NCBI GenBank assembly: GCA_964036275.1
Contig: OZ038435.1
Span: forward strand, 4,526,001 to 4,590,000
Direction of reading: 5' to 3'
Length of the DNA: 64,000 nt
Source of the DNA: Litoditis marina
Lineage: Eukaryota > Nematoda > Chromadorea > Rhabditida > Rhabditidae
The notes beneath the pieces were generated by a model that did not search any database, had not been told where the DNA came from, and was given only the letters and a program-made list of their open reading frames with translations. Within the stretch, counting starts at the first letter, position 1. Each line of letters begins with the position of its first letter. Of this stretch, positions 1 through 12,100 are shown one piece after another. The position numbers and the translations under genes were made by a program.

Positions 1-1880
1 CGTTCACGTTACAATAGATCCACCAGAAAAATATTGGTCGTTGGCTGATAACTACATCTTTATGGTCTATAACATCCGATAATGTTGTCTAGTTACACGT
101 TTGCTGACGTCTCATATCTAGAGAACGTTGATGATAATTCCTGTCTTTACGTCTTTTCTCTGTGTACAGGATGTTTCGAAATACCTCTTATCTAGCCACC
201 GCCTTGCCCCCTTGATATAACAATTATGACCTTGCTTAGGCTAATCGCTGGCTGTACCACGGGGGACGGTAGGCGGTTTCGCAATATGCTTTAGGCAAGT
301 TTCTCGCTCTGTTGGACGATATAGGGGGCACTGCGGGGACCAATACTATAGTTGGGGTAGTTACTACCACAACTGTTGGCATACAACCTTTTGCATATCG
401 GAACAATGCCGGCACCTACGGATAAACTTACTTATATAATATGCGGGAGTAACGCAAACGTTTGGATCAGTTCTAAAACAATACAAACACAAAAATGTGT
501 GCGTACGTACACTGCACGTTTTTGGTTTTATCTCTGTATTTCCGTTTGCAAGTGCAGGATGTCCAAAAGTTAGACGCTCTAGTGAAACATATCCCATCTG
601 AACCTGCGTGAAACATATCCCATCTGAACCTGCGTGAAACATTTGTCTCCGAAAATATGAGTATTTATTTGCACCGGGCTGGATCTTTGGTACTATTTGT
701 TGTGCGACACTTCCATCGAAACAGAAATTGGTCTCTGAGATGTTAGATTGTCTCGTCGCCTACAAAACATTACAAAACATAGATTACTAGACGGCTGTTG
801 TGTCGCAACTTGATGTTTTGATCACCTTAGGTTACATATTTTCATGAGTGATCTATGTCTGAGGAAAATCAGTTCAAACACTGAATAACAGGGAGAAATT
901 GTTAATTTTTTTGTTGATATTTGATTCTTTAAAACAACATGATCTCAAATGCCTTTGCAAGTCTTTATCAATACCAACAGAGATGAGAAACGAGTGCAAA
1001 AACAGAGAGTGGTTTTACCTGATAACTCTCATTTTTGTCAAGATAATATCCGTTTTTGATTAGACTTCCTTTGAACTTGCGAAATACGATGAGCAAATAT
1101 TTGTACCTAATCCCTCCTCTTTTCTGGCGCCTTGATGGTTTGGTGTCACTTGATGGTGCAATAGAATGAAAGACGGTTTGCAAGACAATCCGGTTCTTGG
1201 GACCAAAAGTTCAATAGGGAAGCAATTCGCGATATAGTTATAAAAGTTTAAAACAATGAAAGTATGTATAAAACTATACTGTAGTTCATTAGAAACGTTA
1301 GAAGCCTAAGCTACCGGCAAAGTACATATTTACGTGGATTTCTCACGTTTTGCGTGACTCGCATACTAAGTTCCGTTTCATTCTTCAAATTTCAGCAGTT
1401 CTATAAGTATTACAAAAAAAAGTGTTCGGGGAACTAAGGTTCTCAAGTTCTCATCGTACGCGCCGTTCCCATTGAATCATGCTTCGTGTCTTGACCAAAC
1501 TGACCGGAAGGCCGTCTGAATCACCAGTAGCGTCTATCGAGACTACATGAGAAACTATTGTACAAAAGTATCAATGTCGAATAACTTATCATTGATATGT
1601 TACGTTAACGTAAAGAATATAATGTGTATTACATAGTTGTATCCGAATCCGTAGGCACAACTTCACAATTTAACATCATCTCTACGAGATTCTAAAATAA
1701 TTTCGTTTCTGCTTCATCACACCTGCGATTATTACGGACAATCCTTCTTATCTGTCTTTCTTATCTTAATTTCTTGCAACACTGTTTCTATTCTACAGTT
1801 GGCTGTTTCAACCTCAGTGTTTGGAAAGAAAATGCACTAATCAATAAATTGTAATCAATTTGTAAACTATCCATTTGCAG
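1..1880. other. intron upstream of first visible SARM1 exon
   Basis: No exon is recognised here. The first SARM1 exon starts at 1881 in the middle of the armadillo region, so this stretch is intron and the earlier ARM exons lie left of the window. It contains a 27-bp unit repeated about twice at 584-636. Confidence 0.6.
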
Positions 1881-4800
1881 GAGATTGGTGCCATCCAGGC
1901 GCTGAAGGAGGTTGCGTCGTCGCCCGACGAAGTTGCCGCCAAATTCGCTTCTGAAGCCCTGACGGTGATCGGCGAGGAAGTGCCCTACAAACTAGCCCAA
2001 CAAGTGCCCAGCTGGACCACCAACGATGTGCAGTACTGGGTAAAAAAGGTGAGCTTCTACAACAGATCAAACTACAAACGGTTGTACTGTTTAAAATTCA
2101 TAACTTGTTAGGCAATGAACGAATCGTTCCTATTCTCCAAACTCTTCTCTCAAACTACAAACACAGCGAAATAGAGCAACATACACCACATTGGCTTGTT
2201 TCTGAGAAATCTTTACGATGTTTTTCTGTCTGAAAACCAAGGCATCTGTTTCGTTGTCAAAGTTTCCAGCAGACTGTAAACAGTTTCGGAACAATAAGAT
2301 CAAATTCCGACATCGAACCCCGACCCTGAACCGTTTATGATCTCTTACTTGACTGTTTTGTCGCGGAAAGCCCTCTCATTTCAATGCTTCCGACCTTCAA
2401 AAGTCTCGAATATCAACCACCATAATGAAACTTTTGTTACACTTCGTTGAAAAGAGCGCAACTGGTTCCGAGGGTAATCAACGGAATCGGTTTAACTGAG
2501 CCTTTATAAATGGGTATTTAGTTTTTTAAAAGCACGATCCTGGTGAATATGTTCTGACATAGATTCCAAAAACCACAATGAATTGGCTGGGAGCCAATTT
2601 TTTCACCAATTGTTCTTGTTCCCAGCCTTACGCGGCAAAGTTGCGTGCTCGTTATCCTTTGTGCGCGCTGTTTTTGGCCGTATTGACTTGTCTAGCCACT
2701 ATTGCAGAGATCACTATACGGGTGGGGTTGCGGGTCAGATGGATGATAAATGTATGTATTTATACGAGTTGTGCTGTCACACAGACAGCCCTAATATCTT
2801 AATACAGATCAACATATATCGACTAATCACAGTCTTAAATTTAGACAATTACCTGTTTTTGAACTAGTAGACGTGACAGTCAACTGAAGAAAGAACACAA
2901 CTGGGAGATGCATTTTGTATATTCAGATAATTACGTCAATATGAGAGTCTAAATTAAAATAATAGTTACCTAGAGCATTTCCAGATCGGATTTGAGGACT
3001 ACGTGGACAAGTTCGCCCGACAGATGGTCGACGGCGACCTGCTGCTTCATCTAAGTGAGAAGGACCTCGAACGAGATATTCGAATGGAGTCCGGACTACA
3101 CCGGAAGAGATTTATGCGGGAACTGGAGAGCCTCAAGGTACGGATCACTTTGGAACTTTTGATAAAACACGTGCTTCTATAAAACAACAGCAACTCGTCC
3201 AACGTATTATTTAACGTTTTTCACAAACACACTACATCGCGCTAAATGATATACTAAGTTGTGTCAGGTGTTTATGCCTAACCGTTGTCAAATATTGACA
3301 AATTTGTGAAGACACTCATGGAAATCTTTCCAGATCGCCGCCGACTACTCGTCAGTGGATGAGAGTAACCTCGATCAGCTCCTCATGTCCCTCAGTCCTG
3401 AGCTGTCTGTCTACACCTACAAGGTATTTTCATGCTCTTCTTTTTTTTCTCGACACTGAAAATGTAGTTCGGTTGATCGTCTGTAAGTCGTGAGTGGAAA
3501 TCAAATTGCTATTAGTTTAGTTTTTTCTTGTTCTAGTTTTGATCCAGAATATTCTGAAGTAAAACACAGTTACAGTTGTTTTGTTTGACAGTAAATTTAA
3601 CTAGTTTTCAGAATTACCGTATTAGTGAAAAGTTTAAGAAATTCCATTACAGATGTTGTCCAACGGCATCAACCGTTCCCTGCTAGCCTCCTTGACGGAC
3701 GAATTGATGCAGTCCGCCTGCGGAATCACGAACCCCATCCACCGCCTCAAGCTCACCCAGGCCTTCAGAGGTACGGAACACATGAATAACAATAACAACA
3801 ACAACAACATTAACATACAATTAAATAAAGTAACATGACGTTTACTGCCCATTACACACCCTATTACGCTCTGGCATGCAAGTGAAAAGTTTTTCCAAAC
3901 GAGAAAAAAAGGACTTTAGAAAAGATGTTTTCGCAACTAGTAATTTTGCTAGAAGATAATTCGAATTTTACTTTTTCTCATTCGCAACATTCCAGACGCT
4001 AAACACCCCGACGACGTGGAAGTAGCCATGTTGAGCAAGCAGATCGACGTGTTCATCAGCTATCGAAGAAGTACCGGAAACCAGCTGGCCAGTCTAATCA
4101 AAGTACTGCTCCAGCTCAGGGGCTACAAGGTATAGAGATATTTGAAAATTAAATTGAATCTGAACGCTTGACTTTGTAGCAAAACCAACCCAATACTAAG
4201 AAACAACATTTTTTCAACTCATAAATATCAAATTTGAAATTTAAAAAAAAAAGTGCTTTCCTTATTATCTATAAAACTGAATTTCAGGTCTTCATCGATG
4301 TCGACAAGTTGTATGCCGGAAAGTTCGACTCCTCCCTGTTGAAGAACATCCAAGCGGCCAAACATTTCATTCTTGTCTTGACCCCGAACTCCCTGGACCG
4401 GTTACTAAATGACCACAACTGCGATGACTGGATCCATAAAGAGGTAATAAAATTAGTTGAGTAGTCTTTTCCCCTTTTTATTTGAAAAATTTACATCAAA
4501 ACAAAACATATGTTTTTTCACGTAAAACGTGAAGAAATGGTAAACTTAGTTTCTCCGTGGTACTATACTAGTATTGCGTATCTTAACTTGGTATACGTGA
4601 ATACGACTCGAGCAGAAGTAAAGAAAAAGTAGCTATTTATTCATTGATGAAAAGTAACATTTTATTAAAAATACATAATGTTTTTGTATTCCAGCTGCGC
4701 TGCGCCTTCGACCACCAGAAGAATATCATTCCCATCTTCGACCAGTCCTTTGAATTCCCCTCGGACGAGGATCAGATCCCCCAGGATATTCGAATGATCA

Positions 4801-5654
4801 CCAAGTACAACGGCGTCAAGTGAGTGAATCGGATAAGATGTAGAACAAAACTCTGACCTCGAAGATTCTGATTACCATAATCAGTTGTTGCACAAATATG
4901 ACTTAAACGGAAAATCTCACTTTTCAAACGAACGGCACGAACTCCAAAACCTATAAAACTCAAGCCCGCATCGCACAGAAATATAATGTTTGTCATAATT
5001 CCTGTTTTTTCCATCCATCTTTTTTCCTCCTTTTCTTGTTCTTTTTCTTATATTCATTTTATTCACAGATGGGTGCATGACTATCAAGACGCCTGTATGC
5101 ACAAAGTTGTTCGTTTCATTGAGGGTGAACTGAACCGAACTCCCAGTATCCAACAGGGACCAGTAAGTTACAAGGTGAGCAACTCAACGACATATTGTAC
5201 TTGCTTACAGTATTGTCTTGATGTTTGTTTTGGTTATTAGGGTAATAAAACTGAATAAGCAACACCAAGTCAAAATAATATGAGTTATCGCTCAATTCCT
5301 TGATCAGCACTAGATGCAATAACATTCTCTTATTTTAAAACAAAAGTTGGAAAATCATTTTTCTCATACTTAAAATGTTTAAATTCTCTTATTTTAAAAC
5401 AAAAGTTGGAAAATAATTTTTCTCATACTTAAAATGTTTAAATTCTCTTATTTTAAAACAAAAGTTGGAAAATCATTTTTCTCATACCTAAAATGTTCCT
5501 AACCTTCTTTTTTCCAGACCAACTCGACCCCGATGAGCGCGAGGAAAAGTCCCCGATGGGTCTCCGGCAGCGTCCGCCAGACCTCGACGTCCAGTCACAA
5601 GTCGAGGATGGGAGAACCCACCACACCCACACCTACCTGTGAGTTAGACGAATT

Positions 5655-5708
<54 letters not shown>

Positions 5709-5985
5709 ATATCTCTCCTTCTCTTATCTCTCTCCTTCTCTCTTTTCTCCTCTCTTTTCATGTTCTCTCCCTTTATCTTGCATTCTTGCTCCCCACTCCT
5801 CTCCGGCTCTTCACTCTCTTGCTTTTGTATTTTCGAATATTTTCTCTTCTGCTTTCTCTATTTCATAGTCGTCTACGTTTTTTCTCTTATTCCACCCTTT
5901 TTCAGTCACTCCAATGAATTCCACGGACAAGTCGCGAAGAAAGGCCTACCACTCTTCTGTTTCTACCGTATACGACCGTTCATGA
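1881..5985 (+). CDS. SARM1: SARM1/TIR-1 NAD+ hydrolase, 3' part of gene (ten exons)
   Basis: Exons: 1881-2048, 2985-3137, 3334-3423, 3653-3770, 3996-4129, 4288-4443, 4695-4819, 5069-5162 (or 5174), 5518-5638, 5906-5985 with TGA stop. Reading frames join exactly across all introns and give 412 residues of the C-terminal half. Residues 1-42 are the end of the armadillo domain, about 45-105 the first SAM ([21 protein letters not shown]), about 115-177 the second SAM, and about 191-345 the TIR domain starting [11 protein letters not shown]. The basic tail of about 65 residues is Ser/Thr-rich. SARM1 TIR domains cleave NAD+ and drive axon degeneration; in C. elegans TIR-1 acts upstream of p38 MAPK. 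The catalytic glutamate of DDWIHKE is kept (codon 4441-4443). SAM domains mediate octamer assembly. The 5' end is cut by the window. Confidence 0.95.
5160..5180 (+). promoter_or_regulatory. two in-frame splice donors 12 bp apart
   Basis: After SARM1 codon CCA (5160-5162) a GTAAGT donor begins at 5163, and a second donor GTGAGC begins at 5175. Both leave phase 0, so use of the second adds four residues (VSYK) just after the TIR domain without shifting the frame. Which one is used cannot be decided from the sequence. Confidence 0.55.
5325..5499. repeat. three tandem copies of a 59-bp AT-rich unit
   Basis: Copies start at 5325, 5384 and 5443, each beginning TTCTCTTATTTTAAAAC. The first two copies are nearly identical and the third differs at its end. 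It lies in the last-but-one SARM1 intron, directly before the acceptor at 5517. Confidence 0.93.
5658..5704. repeat. CT microsatellite
   Basis: An uninterrupted (CT)n run, followed by a longer pyrimidine-rich stretch to about 5860. It sits in the last SARM1 intron, about 20 bp after the donor at 5639. Confidence 0.95.
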
Positions 5986-6452
5986 CCAATCATGTCTACA
6001 GTACACGCCGGGGACGTCATCATTTTGTGCCAGGAATTGAACGTGAAAGGACTTCCCATCAACAGAAAGTGTCTTTCGCGGTGGTACTCCAATGATCAGC
6101 TCAGTCCAAAACAGACGATCCTGTAGTTTTGATGACTTTGTTAACTTCACTGGTGTCTACAGTAGTTCTTGATTTCGGATCGTTGTGATAGAATCAGTAG
6201 TTTTCTTGCTCATAAGTCGTTCCGTGCTTCACGGTCCGTGAGAGTTTGAAACCATTCTAGAGAAATATTACTCAACTTTCGGAAACGAAAGTAGTTTGAC
6301 GTAATACTAAAAGCACAACCTAAAATTGCACCTCCCCTGTATAGCACTCAGAATGGTTTCCGGCTTGTAACGGTGACCCGTGAGACAATTGGGTGTGTAT
6401 GAGCTCACGCTCACTCTCTATGTGATAGCTTTGGTCGATTGTGAATACTTTA

Positions 6453-6537
6453 TATACTACTGGTCAAACGCAAAGTCACGCTAAAACTTGTGAATCACAG
6501 TTAGTTTCACGTGAACCTGCGTTTGACCAGAAGTATA
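6453..6537. mobile_element. 85-bp foldback element
   Basis: The ends are inverted copies: TATACTACTGGTCAAACGCA on the left and its near reverse complement (TGCGTTTGACCAGAAGTATA) on the right. The ends resemble those of MITE family A elsewhere in the window (TATACTGTTAGTCAA..., followed by a CACG motif), so this is probably an internally deleted relative. Confidence 0.7.
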
Positions 6538-6770
6538 TCATACTTTGTGAAACGGATCTCTTTTTGTGTGGTAGAACATACATTTTACGGGCTCAATCAT
6601 TAGTTTTATCAGAATTTCTACTTTTACGAACTTACTTAACCGAGATGGCCTTAACTTTTTGTCGTTGTATTCTATAACCAGTCGTCATTCGGAAATTCGT
6701 TCATTCTTCCTATTTTTTCACGAGAACGGATTTTCGAATGGCGGTTTTTGTGTGGAAAAACGCAAGTTAT

Positions 6771-6970
6771 AGTGGGTGCCAAATTTATAAACTTTTGTCT
6801 CTCGTCGGAATCGAACTTGCGAGCAAAATGTTCGTAGCAGGGTGCTAACCACTGCGCTATTAATGCACATTACCGGCAAGCTTTGGAATCGAAGACATGT
6901 GTGCGTACACAGCGGAAAGTGAGATATACAGTACCCTCCCGCCTTTCCGTTGGCGACGACTATACCAAGC
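6771..6970 (-). mobile_element. tRNA-derived SINE, copy 1
   Basis: About 200 bp matching the segment at 28019-28223 on the other strand. On the minus strand it carries a tRNA-like core with a box A-like stretch (TAGCGCAGTGGTTAGCAC) and a box B-like stretch (AGTTCGATTCC), the promoter elements of RNA polymerase III. Translations of the two copies are similar only because the DNA is repeated. Confidence 0.75.
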
Positions 6971-8604
6971 GATGACAAAACAAATACATTTCAATGGCGG
7001 TGTAGCCACTCCCTTTGCAAAGAACACTGAAGCGTTTCGTCTGAGAGCCGCAGATATGAATTTTGTGAGAACCTATTTGACAACTTGCGTTTTTCAATTG
7101 TGGTGCCGGTCATTGTTTTTACATGTTCACGTTGTACAGTATAATACTTAATATACAGAATCTAGAGAAAGTTTACAAATATAAAAGTGCATTTACTACA
7201 TAATTAATTTATACTCCTAATTATTGTATACCTATTGGACCATTTGATCACTGTTTGCCTTGTTTTAAACACAGTTTCGAGAATATAAAATTTCAAAACA
7301 TATTTATCTTTTTGGGGAGAGTACAATCGCAAATGTGTACCGGTGAAAAATAGCGTGTAAAACTCGCATATGTGGAAAGACACATATCATCTGATTCTAA
7401 ACTACAAGAATTCGTTCAGGCAAAACCTATACATACAGTCCATTCAAATAACCTCCAAGGTGTGCGATCTTATTGAATATCAGTCTTCAATGCTTTTCAA
7501 ATAGTTATTCATACAAATACGAATAGATTATATGATATACTCTCCCGAACCTCAGAGACTAGAACCGTAACGGTATCTGAATGCTCTACCTGTGCGGTAT
7601 AGTGTTTGAGGTTACAACAGTTTAGAGATAAACCAAAATTCACCTTGCATTTGTTGAAATTTATCGAGTTCATTTAAACGGAAAAGTGAGATGAGATTGT
7701 ATTCTGTAAAGAGTAAAGCCAGTTGAATTCCAATAGAAAAACATTTTCAGCATGTGAATCTTAGACTTGCATCTTGAATCGTGCTAGAAGTTACGCTGGG
7801 TTGTTCCCACTTTTACATGACCTAACATTGCAGATACACCCTTCCCTAGGCAATTCGCAGTGACTGCGAAAATGTCGCAAAGGAGCGTGAAAAAGTTCTG
7901 GCGTACAAAAAATACTAGACATAAAACAATTATTATTAAACTATTTATTGACAAATGAACAAACAAAAATATACATCGTACATTATTTAAGGCAGTTTTC
8001 TGAGGTTGGCAGGATATATTAGAAGGCTAAACGAAGGCCCGTAAAATTAACCTAAAATCTACTGTAAATCAGACAAAGTATAAACTTGGCAAATGTTTGA
8101 AATTTGTACAGCTAAGCCATGAGCAATCTTTACGGAAAAAAATCAGAAGTAAAATATAGAAGACGTCGCCAATCTGTACAACAGAAAGACGTTATAGAAA
8201 CTGAGAAAACACACAATCTTATTAGAATTAAATACAACAACAGTAAAAATATTGACTAGGACTATGAAATATTGATTCGATTTTCTACGTATTACGTGTG
8301 ATTTTTTGGTTTTCTCCATGAAAAACATGAGAATTTCATCAGGATCGAAACAAACTTGATCAAACTTGTAAGAAAGCGCTGTATTTTGAATGAAATTTAC
8401 CGCAGAACAATTTTTGAGGGTAACAGTTTTGGGCGGATACACTGAAACTAGGTTACGGGTTCCTACAATTTCAATGAAGATCGTTTATTAATTTATAGAA
8501 AAGGCAGAAACCATGGTAGCCTTCAAATACGAGAATACAACCTGCATAGTTCGATGAAACACAACGAGATGATATAACTATGTTTTTGAACATTTACATC
8601 CTGC

Positions 8605-8635
8605 TCATTCGGGCCACTGACGAACACAGTTGCTG
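8605..8635 (-). CDS. candidate last exon of the tyrosinase gene
   Basis: The exon ending at 9115 stops in phase 2 with TG, just where the sixth ShKT cysteine is expected. An acceptor at 8636-8638 followed by C would complete TGC and read CSNCVRQWPE before TGA at 8605-8607. A minus-strand AATAAA follows at 8486-8491. Another acceptor 17 bp further on (after 8619) would also give Cys. The choice is inference. Confidence 0.3.
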
Positions 8636-8867
8636 CTGGCTGATGTTACACCTGAATTGCTGATATTTAAACCGTGCCTGAATTTACAAAGACAAAGGTG
8701 TACTAAATTCGAATGTTGTCTTCCACTCAACTCAAGTTAAGTTTCGTAAAATGTCGACAGAACGATTATTGAATAATCGAATAAAAGCTGACACTTCGCA
8801 AAATTTAGAATAAACGTGAACGACTTTTAAAGAAGATTTCGTCGCAAGTGTTACGCGTAGAAGTTGG

Positions 8868-9058
8868 TCAAAGGGGGGCAGAAAGAAAAGTTTATATGGA
8901 AGAGCTGCTCAAGAGAAACTGATGTATACCTTTTTTACTCAAACTAACAAACCGAATTTGCACACGGTTCATATGTTTTAGTCTGTTTTGGGGCGCGCAA
9001 CGTTATGTTTAGGTACCCCGGGGTACCTAAACTAGCTTTCCATTCTGTCCTCCTTTAA
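8868..9058 (-). mobile_element. MITE family B, copy 1
   Basis: About 190 bp bounded by inverted ends (AAGGGGGGCAGAAAG on the left, reverse complement of TTAAAGGAGGACAGAA on the right). It holds a perfect 26-bp palindrome at 9007-9032 with half-site GTTTAGGTACCCC. Related copies lie at 26187 and 54067. It sits in the last tyrosinase intron or 3' flank. Confidence 0.85.
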
Positions 9059-9114
9059 TATCGACTTTTACAATTAATCTGTGGATCTATGGAGAAACGA
9101 ATATTGCAACTGAC

Positions 9115-12100
9115 CATCCGCAGGACGCCTGACAGTTCTCGGCCATCCATTGTCGTCTTCTCGTGCAGTAGTTCTGCGACTTCCAGAAGACACACGAGAC
9201 GTGACGGTCGTGACAGCCTGGTAACGTGTTTTTGGTAAAATTGGGTTTATAAACGTTGCAACACGTTTTCTGATGAGTGTCAGTACATACACGTGTCTAC
9301 ACGTTTTTCCGTTAATTTTAGTTAGTTCTTAATATTTCGTACAGTTGTAGTCAGTATTATTCCTGTCATAACCAAGTGATAGTCAGCTGCAAATCATTGC
9401 CTATTTCGCATGCTGAAGGTCTCTACCACTATCCAAAACCGACTACGAAACGTGAAAATGAATTTTAGTGTTTATCACCAACTGTATCTACCTTACACCC
9501 GTACTTCTTCTTAAAGGAATAATCAGGCTCATTTTTCATTATTTTCACTTGAAACATAAACTGAGAACAAATGCATTGCCGTTTTCAAAGAAATAGCAGA
9601 ATTTAAGCCGTATTATGCCTTTAAGAAACGTGGTTTTTGACTTTTACATTATGAACTATAGCTCACCTCTCTGACCGTCCGTGGGGTTGGAGCAGAAATG
9701 ACAACTTCTCTTGCAGTATCTGTTCATGTATGCTCGGTTACGGTTACACTCTCCTGAAATAATCAATCTAATTTAGTGTTCATACCACACGATTTCATCC
9801 CTCCTACCTTTTCTTTCATACGGATGGAATTATGTTAATTTTCAATTAGGTACAATTTTTGAGTCATCCAGGCGGGAGTCAGATACAAAGCTTGTTAGGG
9901 ACTGGTTCGTAGTTTCAGTGTAACAATTCAATTTCTGTCTCTAATAACGAGAGCGTGAGATAAGCAGTGTTTCGTAGTTTGAATGAAACAGTGTGTATAC
10001 TAGAACAACATTGAGTAGTCCGGAAAAGTTAGCATTCGCACAAGGCATCGTGCACTTTGTCATTGAACGTTTCTGAGTTCTGCTGTATTTACAATGTTCC
10101 AAGTGGCTGTGCAATTGACCAACAGTATATGTTGAGGTTAATAATTGAAAACTGTAGATTACTAACCGGAACGTGCCCAGGCGTCGCAGCAAGGGTCGTC
10201 GTTGTAGCAATTGTTGTTATTGTTGTTGTTGGATGGTGCAGGTGCTCTCTGGAAAGCAAGTCGAACGTAACTTTGCGTTTTCGAGCTTATTCTATGTGAA
10301 CTTCATTCCAACCCGTTCAATTCAACGTCTTTGATTACATTCGTAGGCTTTACTCTGCAAATACTGTCCAAAGAAAAGTTTGAGTCACATTCTCTCCATG
10401 GCGATGTTTCGAAATACAACACGTCCAACTAAAAAGTCTTTTTCATGATTTATTTTAATTATAAATCTGTTTTCAAGAACACTATCGGACCCATCATCAC
10501 CGTTAATGAACTCAGCTAGGATTGCTTACCGTTGTGGTAGCTGCCCTTCTCGTGGTTGCCTGGGTGGGACGAGGAGTGGTCGTCTGAGGCATTCGCTGCA
10601 GGGCCGTAGTTGTGGCAGCCTGTATAAATGATATCCGTCAAGTTTCTATTCGTATGCCACCTTCTATTTCTGAACTCTTCATTTTCTATGGAGTCTATTT
10701 TTCTTCTCTTCACATTATAATTATCTAACACCATTGTGTTTGATCACAACGCTTGAATATTGTTGCGACACAGAGTATTCGATGACATCAACTCCAGTTA
10801 TTCTCTTCGTAAGTTTAACAAAACTTATCTTCGAAAGTTGTTACAAAAAAAACAATATGAGCTCATTTACGTTTTTATACTCACCCCCGCGAATGAACCG
10901 GCTCGACACCATCCGGCCACACATTTTCCCTGCCAACACGCGTCGAAGCCTTCGAAGCCGCGACACAGTCCGTTGATTTTCACCTAAAACTACTTTTATA
11001 TGTATTACAATGAACCTTTCAAACCTTTGTAACCTCATCACTTCATTCCAACAAGATGAGATTTCGACCCACCTTAGCCACACAATGGGGGTTACCGCGG
11101 GTGTCGCACCAGAGATAGGGGGAGCCGCACGAGGGGTTCTGCACGGAGCACGTCGGTCGGGGAGCGTAGTGGTACAGGTTGTCGGTGTACTCATTGGAGA
11201 GACCTGGAAAACATAATAATCAAATTCACAAAGTAAGACTTAGCCATTCAGTAAAAGTGAAAGTGGAACTTTTTTTCTGTTCTAGAACAGCGTGTGAATC
11301 AATAGAAGAAAAAAAACTGTGCTAGTCAGATTCACACTTGATCGCCATTAATTTTACAAATCAGTTTTAAAAATGCGAGATAAACTGATTTTCGGAACTC
11401 GAATCGATGAACAATGAAAGTCAGTGAATGTTTTTGTTCGTGAAGGGACTGACCGTCGCGATTAACCTTATCCCATGGTCTCATTTGGGCATACGAGAAG
11501 TGCTGGGCATTGGCACAGGTTCCGATGTCGGGGGAATAGGTCTGGAACGGCACTATACAATCAAGAGTATGGTTTTTATCATATTATTGTTGTTATTCAT
11601 ATTATTATTATTTTAGCTATTGGCATTCGTATTCGAACTAACTAATGATCTACTATTATTGATTTGTTGAAACTAACTGAAAGCATTGGTTTTACTGCTG
11701 AACTTAGTGAAAGGACGCAATATCAGTTTTCAAAAGCAAGTGCTTTTATCGTTTTTTCTAACCCACCCTTTCTCTGGCGAATCTGTTCTGTCTGGCGGTT
11801 CTCCACATCTCCCAGATGTAGTCGACGAAGACGTGATGGGTGAAGAAGACGGGGTCGTTGGCAGAGGTGCTGGGAGGCTTCATGTCCCCACCAATCCAGA
11901 GATGAATGGACGAATGCGTGTACTCCAAGGCGCCAAAGTTTGGCTTGAAGGGACATCCTGGAGACAACAATTAATAGAAAAGAGGAGTTGATTCGTTTTT
12001 TTCTTGAATTTTTTTCTAGTTTGTTTGATTTTCTATTGATTTGAACTGTTTCTAAAATTCTCAAGAGTATATATTGAGGTTTAGCCTTTTCTTCTCTGTT

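Larger units (their letters stand above)
5986..8604. other. SARM1 3' flank and intergenic DNA
   Basis: The 3' ends of SARM1 (+) and the tyrosinase gene (-) converge here. No AATAAA was found close to the SARM1 stop. A minus-strand AATAAA (TTTATT at 8486-8491) could serve the tyrosinase transcript. A foldback element at 6453 and a SINE at 6771 are listed separately. No other coding sequence is supported. Confidence 0.5.

Noticed and set aside
2578..2867. Hydrophobic open frames within a SARM1 intron
   Set aside because: They lie between well-supported exons, lack homology signals and overlap one another in different frames.
5325..5499. CRISPR-like direct repeats
   Set aside because: The 59-bp units abut without unique spacers, in a eukaryotic intron.
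5533..5868. 111-codon frame with a Ser/Leu repeat
   Set aside because: It runs through the SARM1 donor at 5639 into a CT microsatellite.
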